Source: Asterella californica (taxonomy: Eukaryota; Streptophyta; Marchantiopsida; Marchantiales; Aytoniaceae). From it: a stretch of 64,000 nucleotides of DNA. A program made the position numbers and the translations under genes. The stretch covers positions 7,316,001-7,380,000 of the forward strand of contig JAYKYS010000015.1 in NCBI GenBank assembly GCA_036924285.1, read 5' to 3'. Positions 54,201 through 64,000 of this stretch are shown here, piece by piece (within the stretch, counting starts at the first letter, position 1; each line of letters starts with the position of its first letter). Under the pieces are notes generated by a model. The model was not told where the DNA came from. It made no database searches and saw only the letters and a list, made by a program, of their open reading frames with translations.

Positions 54201-56342
54201 CTGAAGTGTAGAGAACATCGTTTGGCACTTCACCCTGAGAAATGCTTCTTTGGTATGTTAGAGGGGATCTTACTAGGACATAGGATTTCCGGAAGAGGTA
54301 TAGAAGTCGACTGTGCTAAGGTGGAAGTCATCATGAAACTCCACCCACCTGCTAACCTGACACAGTTGAGAAGCTTCCTTGGCAACGTAGGATACTACAG
54401 GAGGTTTATTGACAGGTACGCAGAGGTAGCCGGAAGACTCACTAAGTTGCTGAAGAAAGACGAACCATACATTTGGTCTTCTGCGCAGCAGGAAGCATTC
54501 GAAGAAATGAAGAGGCTTCTGTCGGAATCCCCTGTCCTACGACCGCCTGATTGGGAAAGAGTCTTCCACATTTATGTGGATGTTTCTGCTTTTGCCATCG
54601 GGGTGGTGTTGAGTCAGAAAGATGAGAAGAAGAAGGATTACCCCATCTACTACGCGGGAAGACAGCTCAGTGATGCAGAGAAGAAGTACTCGACAACCGA
54701 AAGGGAGTGTCTTGGCATGATTTACTCCTGTAGGAAGTTTAGACACTATCTTCTGGCAAACCCGTTTGTCTTCTATGTAGATCACTTCTCTTTGAAACAT
54801 CTTGTAAAGAAAGCAGATTTGTCTGGCAGGATAGCTAGGTGGATTCTCCTACTCCAGGAATTTACTTACACAGTTGAGTACAGGCCCGGAAGACAGCATG
54901 TTAATGCTGACTACCTATCCAGGTTGGAGACAGAACGACGAGAAGATGAAGTGGAAGACGAGTTTCCTGACGAGAAGTTGTTTTCGGTTTTCGCAGAGAC
55001 ACTTTCATCTGAGGGGGGGCGTACCGCCTGCTTCCCAGAAGACGAGGCTAGATCTTCTGATCCAGTCTTTGCGACTTCCACAGAAGAGTCGATCTTCAAG
55101 GACTTACGAAGGTTCTTGGAAGACCAACAGTACCCCGAGGGATTGGATGCGGAGCAGAAGGCCGTCTTCTTACACAAGGCAGGTCCATATGCTATCTTCC
55201 AGGGTATCCTGTTTCGAAAGGGACATGACGAGAAGCTGAGAAGATGTCTCGAGCCGTCAGAAATAAAAGCAGTGATCACAGGTCTTCACTACGAAGATGC
55301 TGGGGGTCACTACGGATTGACGACCACAGTAAAGAAGATGCTAGACGCCGGATACTGGTGGCCAACTATGTACCGAGACACTTTCCAGGAGATCAGGAAG
55401 TGCGATGCATGCCAGAGGGTGGGAAGACCGACCGCTACAACAAGGTGGCCACTTACTCCCATTCTTCCGCTTGCCCCGTTCGAAAAGTGGGGGATCGACT
55501 TTGTAGGTCCTATCGCCCCGGTGGCGAGAAGAACACGAGCAAGGTACATCTTAATAGCTACCGACTATGCCACCAAGATGGTAGAAGGCGAGGCCACGAG
55601 AAAGAACGATGCCGCAGTAGTAGCAAGGTTCCTATGGCATAACATCATCACTAGGTATGGATGTCCGCTGGAATTGGTGTCAGATAGGAGCACTCATTTC
55701 TTAAATGAGACTATCTCCCTCCTGACCCAATACTTCAGGATTAAGCATCGGAAGACGACGCCATACAACCCTAAAGCTAATGGGCTGACGGAGAAGTCGA
55801 ACGGTCTTCTGTGTAACATCCTGAACAAGGTAACTGTTAACCATGCGTATGACTGGGACACGAAATTGCCATCTGTGTTGTGGGCTTTCAGAATTTCACC
55901 TAAGGTCACTACCCAGAAGACATCTTTCTACCTAACTTACGGCATGACGCCTATTGTGCCCATTGAGTTAGAGGTCCCAACATACCGGTTAGCCGTATCC
56001 GCACGCATGGGAGAAGAAGAGAGCCAGGAGCAGCGTCTTCTGAACTTCGTAGAGTTTGAAGAAGACAGGAATGCAGCCTTGGAGAAGACATACGAGGTGC
56101 AAACGCAACGTAAGGTAAACTACGATAGCAAGTTGAGGAAGGTGACTGTTGTGGACGGGGACTTGGTACTCCTCTACGACAACCGTCATATTAAGTTCCC
56201 CGGGAAACTTCATCTTCGCTGGATGGGGCCTTACCGTGTCTTAGAGGTCTTCGACAATGGCTCTTTGCAGTTGGAAGAGTTGGACGGTACACTGATGACC
56301 ACTCGTGTTAATGGGTGGCGCGTCAAGAAGTACTTGACGTAA
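51276..56342 (+). CDS. pol: Pol of the giant-LTR element, with three zinc knuckles
   Basis: 1688 codons counted from GTG 51276; the same frame is open upstream past the gag stop (SDSEVSSTSEES and so on), so it continues from gag in the +1 phase. Order: zinc knuckles CNLCNSSGHTRDQC (51-64), CNNCGETGHWWSTC (142-155) and CGNCKEAGHFTGNC (168-181); a 250-residue linker with Lys/Ser and acidic stretches; protease with IDSGSGVNIM (492-501); two tandem copies of a 17-residue LPEDE-VFP-EDPIVG repeat (about 670-704); reverse transcriptase with LDDF (Asp956, Asp957); RNase H (VDVSAFAIG at 1101, where the usual DAS reads DVS); integrase zinc finger (about 1339-1379); core with Asp1408, Asp1470 and Glu1506. 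It ends GPYRVLEVF and NGWRVKKYL, without a chromodomain. Codons spelling GAAGAC are very frequent. Confidence 0.92.
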   Translation: MQKMPQTQIIQSAPDPRIDEVLKQFADLKVHLLNQKDKRKQPTASRPNLWCNLCNSSGHTRDQCTQDQAVNWAGWEEDDEGYLHDPSGETCYRIETIQPFTPTPPVQYNRYVPRDRASNVQTRTPWQPSSSQRPLNPLPGACNNCGETGHWWSTCPHPRRQIGQVPLCGNCKEAGHFTGNCPQTLRPRQMVRFADTTSPAEAASSSKLELAVVQHITVEEEDPGDCTDFLHIEEDEPDPGKREGKEPQLQKTTAAQKMKTPEEASSLTLTDGTVWNPDPNSDSWPPEEVLDEAVFKVSTRSKGKSESRQKDIKKKKQRKERSSSPERPSSPTYDREDPKYFAPDIRREVEAIMQEELEKRRKIVQQLPTPTTATPVSREQPPVEGRHSSGLPPKEAATTSSLLETPVTLLKRSPYDFLRDLWNQKADVTFQQLLDDNAGYRKLLQSVLRGSRKRRAAKLPTSTPILRVEHEDLGAPELDMEIHGCLLKKVPIDSGSGVNIMTEETAHALGFTEFQPTPRILRMADQTRRTPLGQLKDVLTVIGGVSFYLTYIILQPVAKVGYQVLIGRPWLYAANVNTDWRRHRLRFPNPTPKPGEKAKVSLPWIKIGHQGETPSTTEGYTSEDSAASSDSDERYNEFMVNNVCATEVAEKVDDVVCGYIECYEIAEEELPEDENTVFPSEDPIVGLPEDESTVFPLEDPIVGLPEDESELEEAPKPEYFGASEYSHTEGMVNPDDLQEVEVAPGKKLKLSKVIEGQQLEDFRERLTEFQDVFVWTIEDMKGIPRELGEHRIDLLEGVVPARQRQYRLNPKYSLLVKDQIDQYLKAGVIFPVLSSEWVAPIVIVPKKQTGKIRVCQDFRKLNLATKKDHHPLPFTDSVLDQVAGHEFYSFLDGYSGYNQVSIREEDKSKTTFTTDWGTYAYNQMPFGLCNAPATFQRLMITIFKEYLRTFMEIFLDDFCVFGSREDHLIFLRKCFLKCREHRLALHPEKCFFGMLEGILLGHRISGRGIEVDCAKVEVIMKLHPPANLTQLRSFLGNVGYYRRFIDRYAEVAGRLTKLLKKDEPYIWSSAQQEAFEEMKRLLSESPVLRPPDWERVFHIYVDVSAFAIGVVLSQKDEKKKDYPIYYAGRQLSDAEKKYSTTERECLGMIYSCRKFRHYLLANPFVFYVDHFSLKHLVKKADLSGRIARWILLLQEFTYTVEYRPGRQHVNADYLSRLETERREDEVEDEFPDEKLFSVFAETLSSEGGRTACFPEDEARSSDPVFATSTEESIFKDLRRFLEDQQYPEGLDAEQKAVFLHKAGPYAIFQGILFRKGHDEKLRRCLEPSEIKAVITGLHYEDAGGHYGLTTTVKKMLDAGYWWPTMYRDTFQEIRKCDACQRVGRPTATTRWPLTPILPLAPFEKWGIDFVGPIAPVARRTRARYILIATDYATKMVEGEATRKNDAAVVARFLWHNIITRYGCPLELVSDRSTHFLNETISLLTQYFRIKHRKTTPYNPKANGLTEKSNGLLCNILNKVTVNHAYDWDTKLPSVLWAFRISPKVTTQKTSFYLTYGMTPIVPIELEVPTYRLAVSARMGEEESQEQRLLNFVEFEEDRNAALEKTYEVQTQRKVNYDSKLRKVTVVDGDLVLLYDNRHIKFPGKLHLRWMGPYRVLEVFDNGSLQLEELDGTLMTTRVNGWRVKKYLT

Positions 56343-56363
56343 ACAGAAGTGCAGGAACCATTG

Positions 56364-56385
56364 ATGTTTGCGGGGACGCAAACAT
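56364..56385 (+). terminator. Perfect 9-bp hairpin between pol and the 3' LTR
   Basis: ATGTTTGCG and CGCAAACAT flank the loop GGGA, 21 bases after the pol stop. It may mark RNA processing or reverse-transcription signals; the terminator label is only a placeholder. Confidence 0.4.
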
Positions 56386-56400
56386 GTGAGGGTGGGCGTA
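56386..56400 (+). other. Polypurine tract of the giant-LTR element
   Basis: GTGAGGGTGGGCGTA directly precedes the right LTR. It is G-rich though not pure purine. Confidence 0.6.
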
Positions 56401-59400
56401 TGTGGTGCCCACAAATTACAGTATTCACGAATTTTTGAAATTTTTGAGATTAATGACTTGTTTATATAACTGAAGAAGCGTTGTTACTTAAGGTTATGTC
56501 TTCCTTGACAGGAAGATGATCTTAAGAGCTGTTTGTAATAAGAAGTTGACTTCTTCAGAAGACGACCGTCTTCGGAAGACCGTCTTCTCAGTTGCGTCTT
56601 CGGAAGATGGGAAGACGGCGGAAGACACCTGTCTTCCGGAAGACAGCGATCACGAAGACCTGACCACGAGTTTTCGGGTAAACAAGTAGGTGTACCTACT
56701 GGAGCACACCGAATAGGTAGGTAGGTCAGGAAGACACCAAGAACGAGAACCCCTAATCTGCGGGGAAGATGCGTGAGGAAGCACATTAGCCACCTTCCAA
56801 CTTCCCGCAGCACAGTGCGCCTGAAGAAGATCGAATTGAGAGAGTGAACTTCGAGCTAGCATTGAGAGAGGAATCGAGTAAGACATCGAGGTAGTAGAGA
56901 GTACGTTGGCAGCTAGGCGAAGGGTGAAATCGGATTGCGGGAGCACAAACAGCAGAAGGAGCGAAGGCATTTCTGTGGAGCCTCCGAGAAGTTGACAGTG
57001 GAGAGTGACGAGTAGAAGCGAGAGAAGAATCGAGGTATGGACCGAAATTGACAGCAGGTGCATTCGAGAGGAGTCGCATTGGAAGCTAGGACAAAGAGCC
57101 AGAAGCGCGTGGAGGTCGAAGACAACTCGGGAGCCGAAGAAGACTGTAGAGGTTCTTTCCCCCTGTTCTTTCCCCTTCCCACTTCTTCTCGTCACTGCCT
57201 GGTACTCCCCGCGCTTCCTTGATTGTGTGCAGGCAGCCTGATCGATTACCCCACCCTCCATCTTTCCTATTGAGACATTGGGCGCGGAAGCGCTGCCCAA
57301 TTTCTGTCAAGATATCTCCTTGCTTCTTCTCGAGCTCAATTCGAGCTTCCCTACCCCTAGTCTTCAAATCGGCGAACCCAACTATCTATTTCTCTACCCT
57401 ACTACCTCTCTACCCCCGAAACTTGAATAGAAGACGATTCGGAAGATGGGAACATCCTCGGAAGACGCTTCTTGAACTTGACTGTCTTCGGAAGACATCT
57501 TCGGAAGACTGTCTTTGGAAGTCGACTGAACCCAATTCGTACCAAGAGTGGATTTGCCTTGGTTTTGTGTTAGAGAGACTTGATACGAATCTTGAGTGGT
57601 GTGGTGAGTTCTTTTGTTATTTCGAGAAGTTGGAAGTCGGGAACTAGGCCTGTGCCTCCCGGTCTTCCAAGCTTCTCAACTCCACATCTTCCTAGAGAGA
57701 CTAGAAGACTGAAAGGCTGGCAAAATGAGCGAGAAGACGTGAGGGTCCATTTCGGGTCTCTTCTGTCCGACCCATAGCAGCCTGTTCCTTCTTCTTCCCG
57801 AACTTAGAAGAGAGTTGTGAGAAGTATTGCTGGCAGAATCCGGAGAGAATGGTCGAGGGTCATGTCTTCCCATCATGCAGCAAACTTCTTCTGAGTGCGT
57901 ATGAGAGGTGAGAAGTCAGAAGAACAGAGTGCACATGTCTTGAGTCTGTTGTGAGGATAGATTGCGCGTAGGAAGAAGAAGACAGGTGAGACCAGTGAAG
58001 GGAAGTCTGACGTCAGGAGGTCTTCCGAGAAAGACATTGAATCGGAAGCTGTCCCAAGTGTCTTCCCAGAGGCCACTGTCACCACAGGAGCCCGCAACCA
58101 TCTTCTGAACCTTTCATATACTCTACTTCTCGCATATCTTGATCTTCTGTTAGGAAGTAGGATGTAACGCAAGGTGGGTTGTCTTCTTGGTAATCCATTC
58201 GAGGCCTTGCTTAGTTAGGATTGATTAGATACAGCTCGAAAGACGAGCGCTACTTAGGAAGCATTGTTAGAATCTCGGAAGACGAAGTAGCTGTCTTCTG
58301 GAAGACTAGATTCGTCTTCTCAGAAGGGAAGCTATACTGTGAGGACTTAGGGGAAGACTGAGCCTTCGACTCACAACAAGTACGTCACTTCTTCCAAGGA
58401 GTTAGCGCAGCTGAAGAAGAGCAACCAGGAGTTGCAGACGCGAGTACAGCAGCGTGATCAGGAAGTTCTCCGAGTACGGGAGAAGATCACTGCCCTCGCA
58501 GAAGAGCAGACCACTTGGAAGATGCAGCGAGAAGCCGCAGAAGCGCGAGCTGCAACAGAGAAGACGCAGAGGGAAGCAGCAGAGGCCCGTGCGCAGAAGA
58601 TGCTAGCTCAGTCGGTAGAAGCGCTTCGGAAGAAGTTCAACTTCACCGCGGGTAAGAAGTTACTTACCTTAGCTAGGGAATGGGACAGCGAGTCCAAGAC
58701 GAGGTTGGTGGAATGCAGAGATAGCATGTTCAGGTACCTGGATAGACAGATAGAAGGAGTGAAGACACTTTATGGTCTTCCCTCGCTTCCGACACCTGCA
58801 ACTGCATCTTCCCAAGCCCCAGCACCCTCGACTGGATCCGGAATGGAGAAGGAGGAGTTCGATCTCGCTGTACACTTGGTGGTGACAGCGTTGGAAGACG
58901 AGAAGACTCAGGAAGACGCCCCAGAAGACATGATGTCTTCTGGAAGACAGGAAGACGAGCCGTCTTCCCAGGTATTCCGCGTGGAGGAAGCGACTTCCCC
59001 GGACCCCTATGAGATCGCCATGGTCCCTAGTACTGCATCTGTGCCTCAGAAGACCGAAGACGCACCATTCGACTCGTCTTCCCAGAAGACAATTCCGTCT
59101 TCCGAAGTCGAAGCCGAAGAAGACGCAGCCGCAGAAATAGCAGGATCAGCGAAGAGCAAGGAGAGGGAAGCTACCTCAGTGGTACCCGAGGTAAGTGCAG
59201 GGCTTCCCAGCCCATCAGAAGTCGAGGTAGTAGCCTCGGTAGGATCAGATCATGTGGAGATTGCCACCGAGCAATCAGAGTAGTTAGCAAACTTAATCGA
59301 CATTTCCAGAATTAGTAGGATTGGACATGCTATCTTAAGGGTGGCAGTTTTCCATGTAAAAATAGTTAGGACCCCATGTGGCAGCATAGGTAGCGTAGGA

Positions 59401-60910
59401 GTAATACAGTGGAGGGCTAATTGGGAAGAGGGACCGCATGCATGTGAGGTGACAACCTCTTGTCAGCGCCTCTCTCTCTCTCCCTGGTGGTCGCCTCCCA
59501 AGGCAGATGGTTAAGTAGGATAGCAGGGTAGGAGAAAATCTCTCTCTGAGAGCTCTGCCAGGTCTGTAGAATTCAGCAGTAACTGAACATACATACCGAC
59601 TCTACAGGCAGGCAGACGACACATTAGAGCAGAGACAGTCTGAGAGCACTACACCCGTTGTTGGAAACATACGAATAGTCTTGGAATATACAAGAGGGGT
59701 CTGCATACTCGCACCAGCAGTGGTTCGACGATGTAGATAGAAGTAGTGGACAGTCTAGGAACAGGGAACGGCATCCTCGTGCAGTCTTGTTGATTAGACT
59801 GGTGTGTCAGAGGAGTAGACACAGGAGGTAGCGGGAGTGAGCTTCCCAATGCCATTGTGACTTCTTCTCGGGGAATAGATTGTGGATTTGAGTGCAACAG
59901 CTTCGCTTGTGTCTTCTGGATGGTGGATTGTATTGAATTCGCTCCCAATTGTGCATGGGAAGTGTTCTTCTTGAGTGGCGGTGACTGTCAGCAGTTGTGG
60001 AGTGTAGCTTGACTCGTTCAGTAGAGCACTTGGGATCTACGTACGAACGGTCTTCTGGGTAAGGGATCCCGGAAGACAGAGCAGTCAGAGCAGCGAAGTG
60101 AAGAAGAAAGAAGCCTTCTTCCCGCAACAGAAGACGACATCCTCGAGTAGAAGACGGTGCCACAGTACTCACGTTTGTTGTCTTCCTCCCCAAACTATTA
60201 CAAGCAGGGATGGCTTGTTAGTCAGGATCTGGACTAGAAGCCTGTCGGAATCTTAATTGCCTCTTTTCATCTTGTTTTCTCTTGTTTGGATTTCTTCTTC
60301 TTTCCCATCTTCCCACCTTCTTCCCCATCTTCTTACCTTCTTCTAGTGAGTTTCCGATACTTCTATTGAGCTTCCGTGAAGGTGAATGTCGTTGTAGTGC
60401 TGCAGGAAGACAACTTCCGTAGGCAGAAGCCTGGGAAGGCTACAGGGGGCATACACCCTGTGATTTATCCAACCTGATGGAATGTAAGTATGAGAATAAG
60501 GAGTAACGACTGTTACCAGTCGACTTCTGCGAAGCCGGACAGCCTTCTGGAGGTGTGAGAAGACGAGCTAAACCCCCAGAAGACGAGAATCGCTTCGGGA
60601 AGATGGTATCGAGAAGACTGGAAGAAGCAACCTGGAAGCAGGAAGATCGTCTTCCCGAGCTTCTCTGTGAATAGTTGTGTGATATTTTAGTTGGTAGTTG
60701 TTTGTTTAGGTCCAGAGCACCATTTGGCGTATCTGGAAGACGTATTGTTTTGTGTGGTTTTGTGAGAAGACGGGATTTCTAGGCAAAACCCGTGTGTTTG
60801 TGTGTTTGAACAGATCTTAGAACTTAGAGCAGCGTTACTTGTGCAAATCCTCTGTGGGAACGATATCTTGTATACTAAATGGGCAAAAGGAGAAATCCTT
60901 CGTCACTACA
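56401..60910 (+). repeat. Giant 3' LTR (4510 bp, uninterrupted)
   Basis: Same length and content as the left LTR. It provides the intact empty site (60537-60546) for the inner insertion. It is followed by TGGAG. Confidence 0.96.
58351..59283 (+). CDS. LTR-borne coiled-coil reading frame (right copy)
   Basis: Second copy of the frame at 38361-39293: open from 58351, first ATG 58522, stop TAG 59281-59283. Only one amino acid and one silent base differ from the left copy within the coding part, whereas the two LTRs show about twenty changes overall. The numbers are too small to prove selection. The copy lies in the 3' LTR, so it would be present in the genomic RNA only if transcription runs through most of the LTR. 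Features as for the left copy: N-terminal coiled coil, a compact conserved-looking core, and an acidic tail. Function unknown. Confidence 0.6.
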   Translation, partial: GKTEPSTHNKYVTSSKELAQLKKSNQELQTRVQQRDQEVLRVREKITALAEEQTTWKMQREAAEARAATEKTQREAAEARAQKMLAQSVEALRKKFNFTAGKKLLTLAREWDSESKTRLVECRDSMFRYLDRQIEGVKTLYGLPSLPTPATASSQAPAPSTGSGMEKEEFDLAVHLVVTALEDEKTQEDAPEDMMSSGRQEDEPSSQVFRVEEATSPDPYEIAMVPSTASVPQKTEDAPFDSSSQKTIPSSEVEAEEDAAAEIAGSAKSKEREATSVVPEVSAGLPSPSEVEVVASVGSDHVEIATEQSE

Positions 60911-61500
60911 TGGAGCACTTAGGATCCACATAAAGACTGTCTGTGGATATAGATTCCTTGAGACAGAGTAGTCGAAGATGAGGACAGAGGAAGCCATAAG
61001 CTGTATCTGTAGTACTTTGACTGAGTAACAAGTAGAAAATCGAAGAGTTATGCGATGAGAGTGTCGGCACAAGTCTGAAATTCTGTAAAAGCTCATTTGG
61101 TCAAAGAGACAATGGGTGGTAGTTAACTCCAAGTTGCCCCGAGAGAAAAATCTAAGGTACACAAAAGCTGACGGATCGCTTCTTATCACATCAGGAGACG
61201 TCATCCTCAACAAGAAGACGGTGGGACTGTAAATATGTGTTTAGTCTTCTCCCTCATATTACTACAAACATAGATGGCTTGTTAGTCAGGATCCAGACTA
61301 GAAGCCTGTCGGAAGATTTATTCTCATCTTTTCTCTCATTTTCTTATTCTTTTTTATTTTTCTCTTCTCTATATCATCTTCTCATCTTCATTATATCTTC
61401 TATCCGGTTACAAAGCCTTGTGTGAGCATCATTAGATGTAAAGTGTTCTGTGACCGGGCTAGCGAAGTCCAGCTCTAGAGCCAGTGGGCATTATCGTCAT
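60911..61500 (+). repeat. Old LTR of the giant-LTR family, right part
   Basis: It starts with the second TGGAG and CACTTAGGATCCAC, which continues the old LTR cut at 36410. It aligns with 40026-40400 of the young LTR (GGCTTGTTAGTCAGGATCC, GACTAGAAGCCTGTCGGAA). The match fades after about 61340; the true end is uncertain. Confidence 0.7.
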
Positions 61501-61754
61501 AATCTTCGGAACAGCGGTAGACACCAGACGTTGGAAGCAAGGCGATCAAGGGAAGCACAAGCTTCAAAGCTCTTATCTTCCGACGATAGTAGATAACTGG
61601 TCAGTAAAATATGTTCCCTAGTATCAACACCGTCCTGCCCTCATGCCCTTGCTGCTCTTCATCGAACATGACCTCTTACAGTTATCATCGCGCACACCTC
61701 GGCCCGAACTGAGGCGACGGGTATCAAGCTGCACTCACATGGCTTCTTTCCTGG
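61501..61754. other. Spacer or end of the old LTR
   Basis: No gene recognised. It may include the diverged last bases of the old LTR. Confidence 0.3.
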
Positions 61755-62210
61755 ACGATATGCGGAACGTTATCAAGACGTTCTGCAACCAAACAAAGAT
61801 TAAGATGAATTAAAAATTAAAAATACCATATTAATATTCATCTCCAACAACAGAATCATTCTGTTGTGAAGATAAAAACACAGGGTAATCTGCAGAAAGA
61901 TGTGAAGACGTTCTGCAAGCAAACAAGAATTTAAATTTTTTATAATTTATAATTTATAAAGTTATAAATTATAAACTTCCTCTCAACAATAGGACAAATC
62001 TGCGGAACGTTGTGAAGATGTTCCGCAATCAAACAAATTTTAAAATATTAATTTTTTTCTGAACCACGAGACTATCTGTAGTCCATGAATTTTCCAAAGA
62101 CATTCCGCCACCAACACAAATAACAAATAAAAAAGTTAGAAGTATAAAATATAATTTACTCTTAAGGACGGGACGAAGTTGTGAAGACTTTCCGCAACCA
62201 AAAAAGAAAA
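61755..62210. repeat. Degenerate tandem array built on a short dyad
   Basis: The core GCGGAACGTTGTGAAGACGT followed by TTCTGCAACCAAACAA recurs near 61757, 61891, 62000, 62095 and 62170, with spacers of about 85-130 bases that are AT-rich. The core is an imperfect inverted repeat (TGCGGAACGT and ACGTTCTGCA around a 7-base centre). An AT hairpin lies near 61935-61972. Confidence 0.7.
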
Positions 62211-62518
62211 TTAGCAGTTCTTTCTTTTCTGTAATTCCCGATATGTGCAGAAAATTTCTAAACAGCTTGGCTTGTCGTTCGAACCACTTTCCTTCAACTT
62301 TCTTTCTTATTGTTTCACGTGTCTTCTTTTCCAAATCGTGACACGGATAAAGAGCCAAGCGCATTAATGAACTCTATGGAGATCATCAATGTAATTAATT
62401 TACGACTAATGTTCACTACGGAAGTTACATCTAAAGATATAAAACTTTTGCGTATCATGTCTGTAAATGATAGGTAAAATTTACATCCGGAGTGCATAAA
62501 AAACTTTTACAGCACTTG

Positions 62519-62890
62519 CAGAAATTGGCTTGATCACACCCCCAGTAGGTTCCGTGAGCTTGATCATACCCCTCTTAAAGATGTATGGCTTGATCACACC
62601 CCTGACTGGCTATTGCCTGTAAAACCAGTCACTTTGTGATGTTATTCACATGTGAGACTGCACATATTAAAGGAATGAGAATATGGATAGTCTAACGTAT
62701 TTTTAATGTTAAATATTTTGACTTACATTGATATTTATCCAAGGTTGAAAGTAATAAAATGATGAACCAAAAAATAAAATGATTGGTTCTACTTTCAATA
62801 ACCCGTCGGATATGATCAAACAATCAATCGTTAAGTGAGGTATGATCAATCGCAACAATCGTATTGAGGGTATGATCAAGCCAATTTCTG
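62519..62890. mobile_element. Small non-autonomous TIR element (MITE, possibly Mutator-like)
   Basis: The left end begins CAGAAATTGGCTTGATCA (62519 on) and the right end is its exact complement (62873-62890), extending to 23 bp with one mismatch. Flanks are ACAGCACTT on both sides (62509-62517 and 62891-62899), with one extra G on the left. Three copies of GCTTGATCAYACCCC lie in the left end and three of TATGATCAA in the right end, inverted. A 9-base duplication fits Mutator-like elements. 372 bp, no coding capacity. Confidence 0.85.
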
Positions 62891-62900
62891 ACAGCACTTA

Positions 62901-64000
62901 TCAGGTAAGGTTTGAGTTGTCCTAATGATTACCGTTCTACGAACACCAATCATTATTGTCCGTAACTCTTTGGATCCGGAGAACATACGCCATGTGAGTG
63001 TAGCCTCAGTGGCACGATTCCATTTCTACCTCCTAACTTTTCCAAACCAAACGGAACAGTTTTCAGTCTGGTTTAGTGTCTATTTCTTTCCAGTGATGAA
63101 ATCTGATAAAAATGAGAAGGTTTTAAGTCGTGCGGATTTATAAACAATTTTAATTCATTTGTGTCATATAGAGTGTGTGACTCCAAACATATGGACAGGA
63201 AGAAGATTAAGGTTTTGTAAATTACAGAACTAGAGTGATTCTCTGGTCGAAAATAATAATCAGATGATGTCTTTTGGGAGACTAGAAAGCAAGCAAGCAG
63301 ATTTTATGTCATCTAAACAAAATATGCAATGATTTTGAACTAAATAAATATCATACATATGTAGACAAACTAACGCTCAGTATGATGTAAATCATAAAAC
63401 AAATATTATGCTATGCAAATAGGACACATGATCAGAATAAAATGATGAAGTGAAAGACTCAACAAAGCAAGTCAGGCTTCTGTAAACTATGGGAGGCAGA
63501 TACTAAAGCCTAGAGAACTTATTGTCTCAGTAGGACACATGATGAAAGTAAAATGTGATGAAGATAAAACATGAGCCGGATAAAATACTACACTGTCCAT
63601 GAAATTAGATTATATAGTATATTACATGTATGGCTTGCTATAACAAGAAAAGCAAATATCATTTTGTAAATTTATCGCGATGGTGAAGTAGTTAAAGATG
63701 AATAGTATTCACTTATGGTTTAGTATCCACATGATACTAAAGCATGAGTTTATATACAATGAGGGGTAAAAGTTAAGGGGTGTAAAAGTTTAGGAACAAA
63801 TTCTCTAATGGGTGAAAGAATATTATCTGTAATTCTATTTTTTAATGACAATGGAAGGATAACTTTGTTGATGGTTTGTAACTGATGTTCTCGAGATTTA
63901 GAGGAGGGTTTTAAAATTATCCGTCTGAATTTGAACGTGAAAGTGACGATGGTGTTCAAACAAATTGAATGATAGATGTTCATTCTTATGAGTCCAGCAG
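62901..64000. other. AT-rich spacer to the window end
   Basis: A weak direct repeat (AGGACACATGAT, then AAAATG) occurs at 63421 and 63532. No gene recognised. Confidence 0.4.

Larger units (their letters stand above)
36411..60910 (+). mobile_element. Ty3-type element with giant (4510-bp) LTRs, carrying a nested element
   Basis: Ends are TGTGGTGCCC and CACTACA, flanked by TGGAG. Without the 8768 bases added by the nested insertion the element is about 15.7 kb. Both LTRs are 4510 bp and differ at roughly twenty positions by eye (about 0.5 percent). The internal region (49689-56400) has a tRNA-Asp primer site, a gag frame, a pol frame and a G-rich tract. Pol has no chromodomain and resembles the Athila/Tat side of Ty3 elements, where long LTRs are known. 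The old LTR at 34544 shows an earlier insertion of the same family. A reading frame in the LTR is the unusual feature. Confidence 0.95.

Noticed and set aside
61755..62210. CRISPR-like array
   Set aside because: Repeats are degenerate, spacers vary from about 50 to 95 bases and are AT-rich; the setting is a plant nuclear genome.

Overview
The window looks like nuclear DNA of a land plant. Evidence: a U2 snRNA gene with a TATA-type snRNA promoter, a chloroplast-targeted DUF1995 protein, plant LTR retrotransposons primed by initiator-Met, Asp and Glu tRNAs, and relics of a Ty3 element whose integrase ends in a PHD finger. From memory, that last type is better known from algae and bryophytes than from flowering plants, so a bryophyte is my guess. 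I cannot name the species.

Layout. 1-6500: last exon of a WD40-type gene, a U2 snRNA gene on the minus strand, and mostly empty or decayed sequence. 6500-13360: a degenerate minisatellite, two short unrecognised coding relics, a small tandem duplication and a possible old LTR. 13360-15600: a composite of a 5'-truncated U2 fragment and two different broken Ty3 integrase regions, the second with a broken PHD finger. 19449-20522: the only intact ordinary gene (DUF1995, minus strand). 22409-23957: the 3' end of a decayed chromovirus with a heat-shock-element cluster in its LTR. 23958-31092: a nearly intact chromovirus on the minus strand. 31979-32024: a perfect hairpin. 32300-34540: decayed coding relics. 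34544-61500: a three-level nest of retrotransposons. 61755-62890: a dyad-containing tandem array and a small TIR element.

The nest can be read base by base. An old LTR (34544-36410, resuming at 60911) was split by a 15.7 kb element with 4510-bp LTRs (36411-60910, target duplication TGGAG). The left LTR of that element was then split by an 8.76 kb element with 915-bp LTRs (40551-49314, target duplication GGAC). The intact right giant LTR supplies the empty site. The giant LTRs each carry an almost identical coiled-coil reading frame in a roughly 1.7 kb block that the old sister LTR lacks. This LTR-borne gene, with the dense GAAGAC/GTCTTC motif of the whole family, is the best candidate for something undescribed here.

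Other notable signals are heat-shock-element modules in two LTR types, sharing of the promoter-R-U5 part of the LTR between a chromodomain element and an element without one, and gag/pol pairs in different frames in both nested elements. All calls rest on reading the sequence; no alignment or database search was run.
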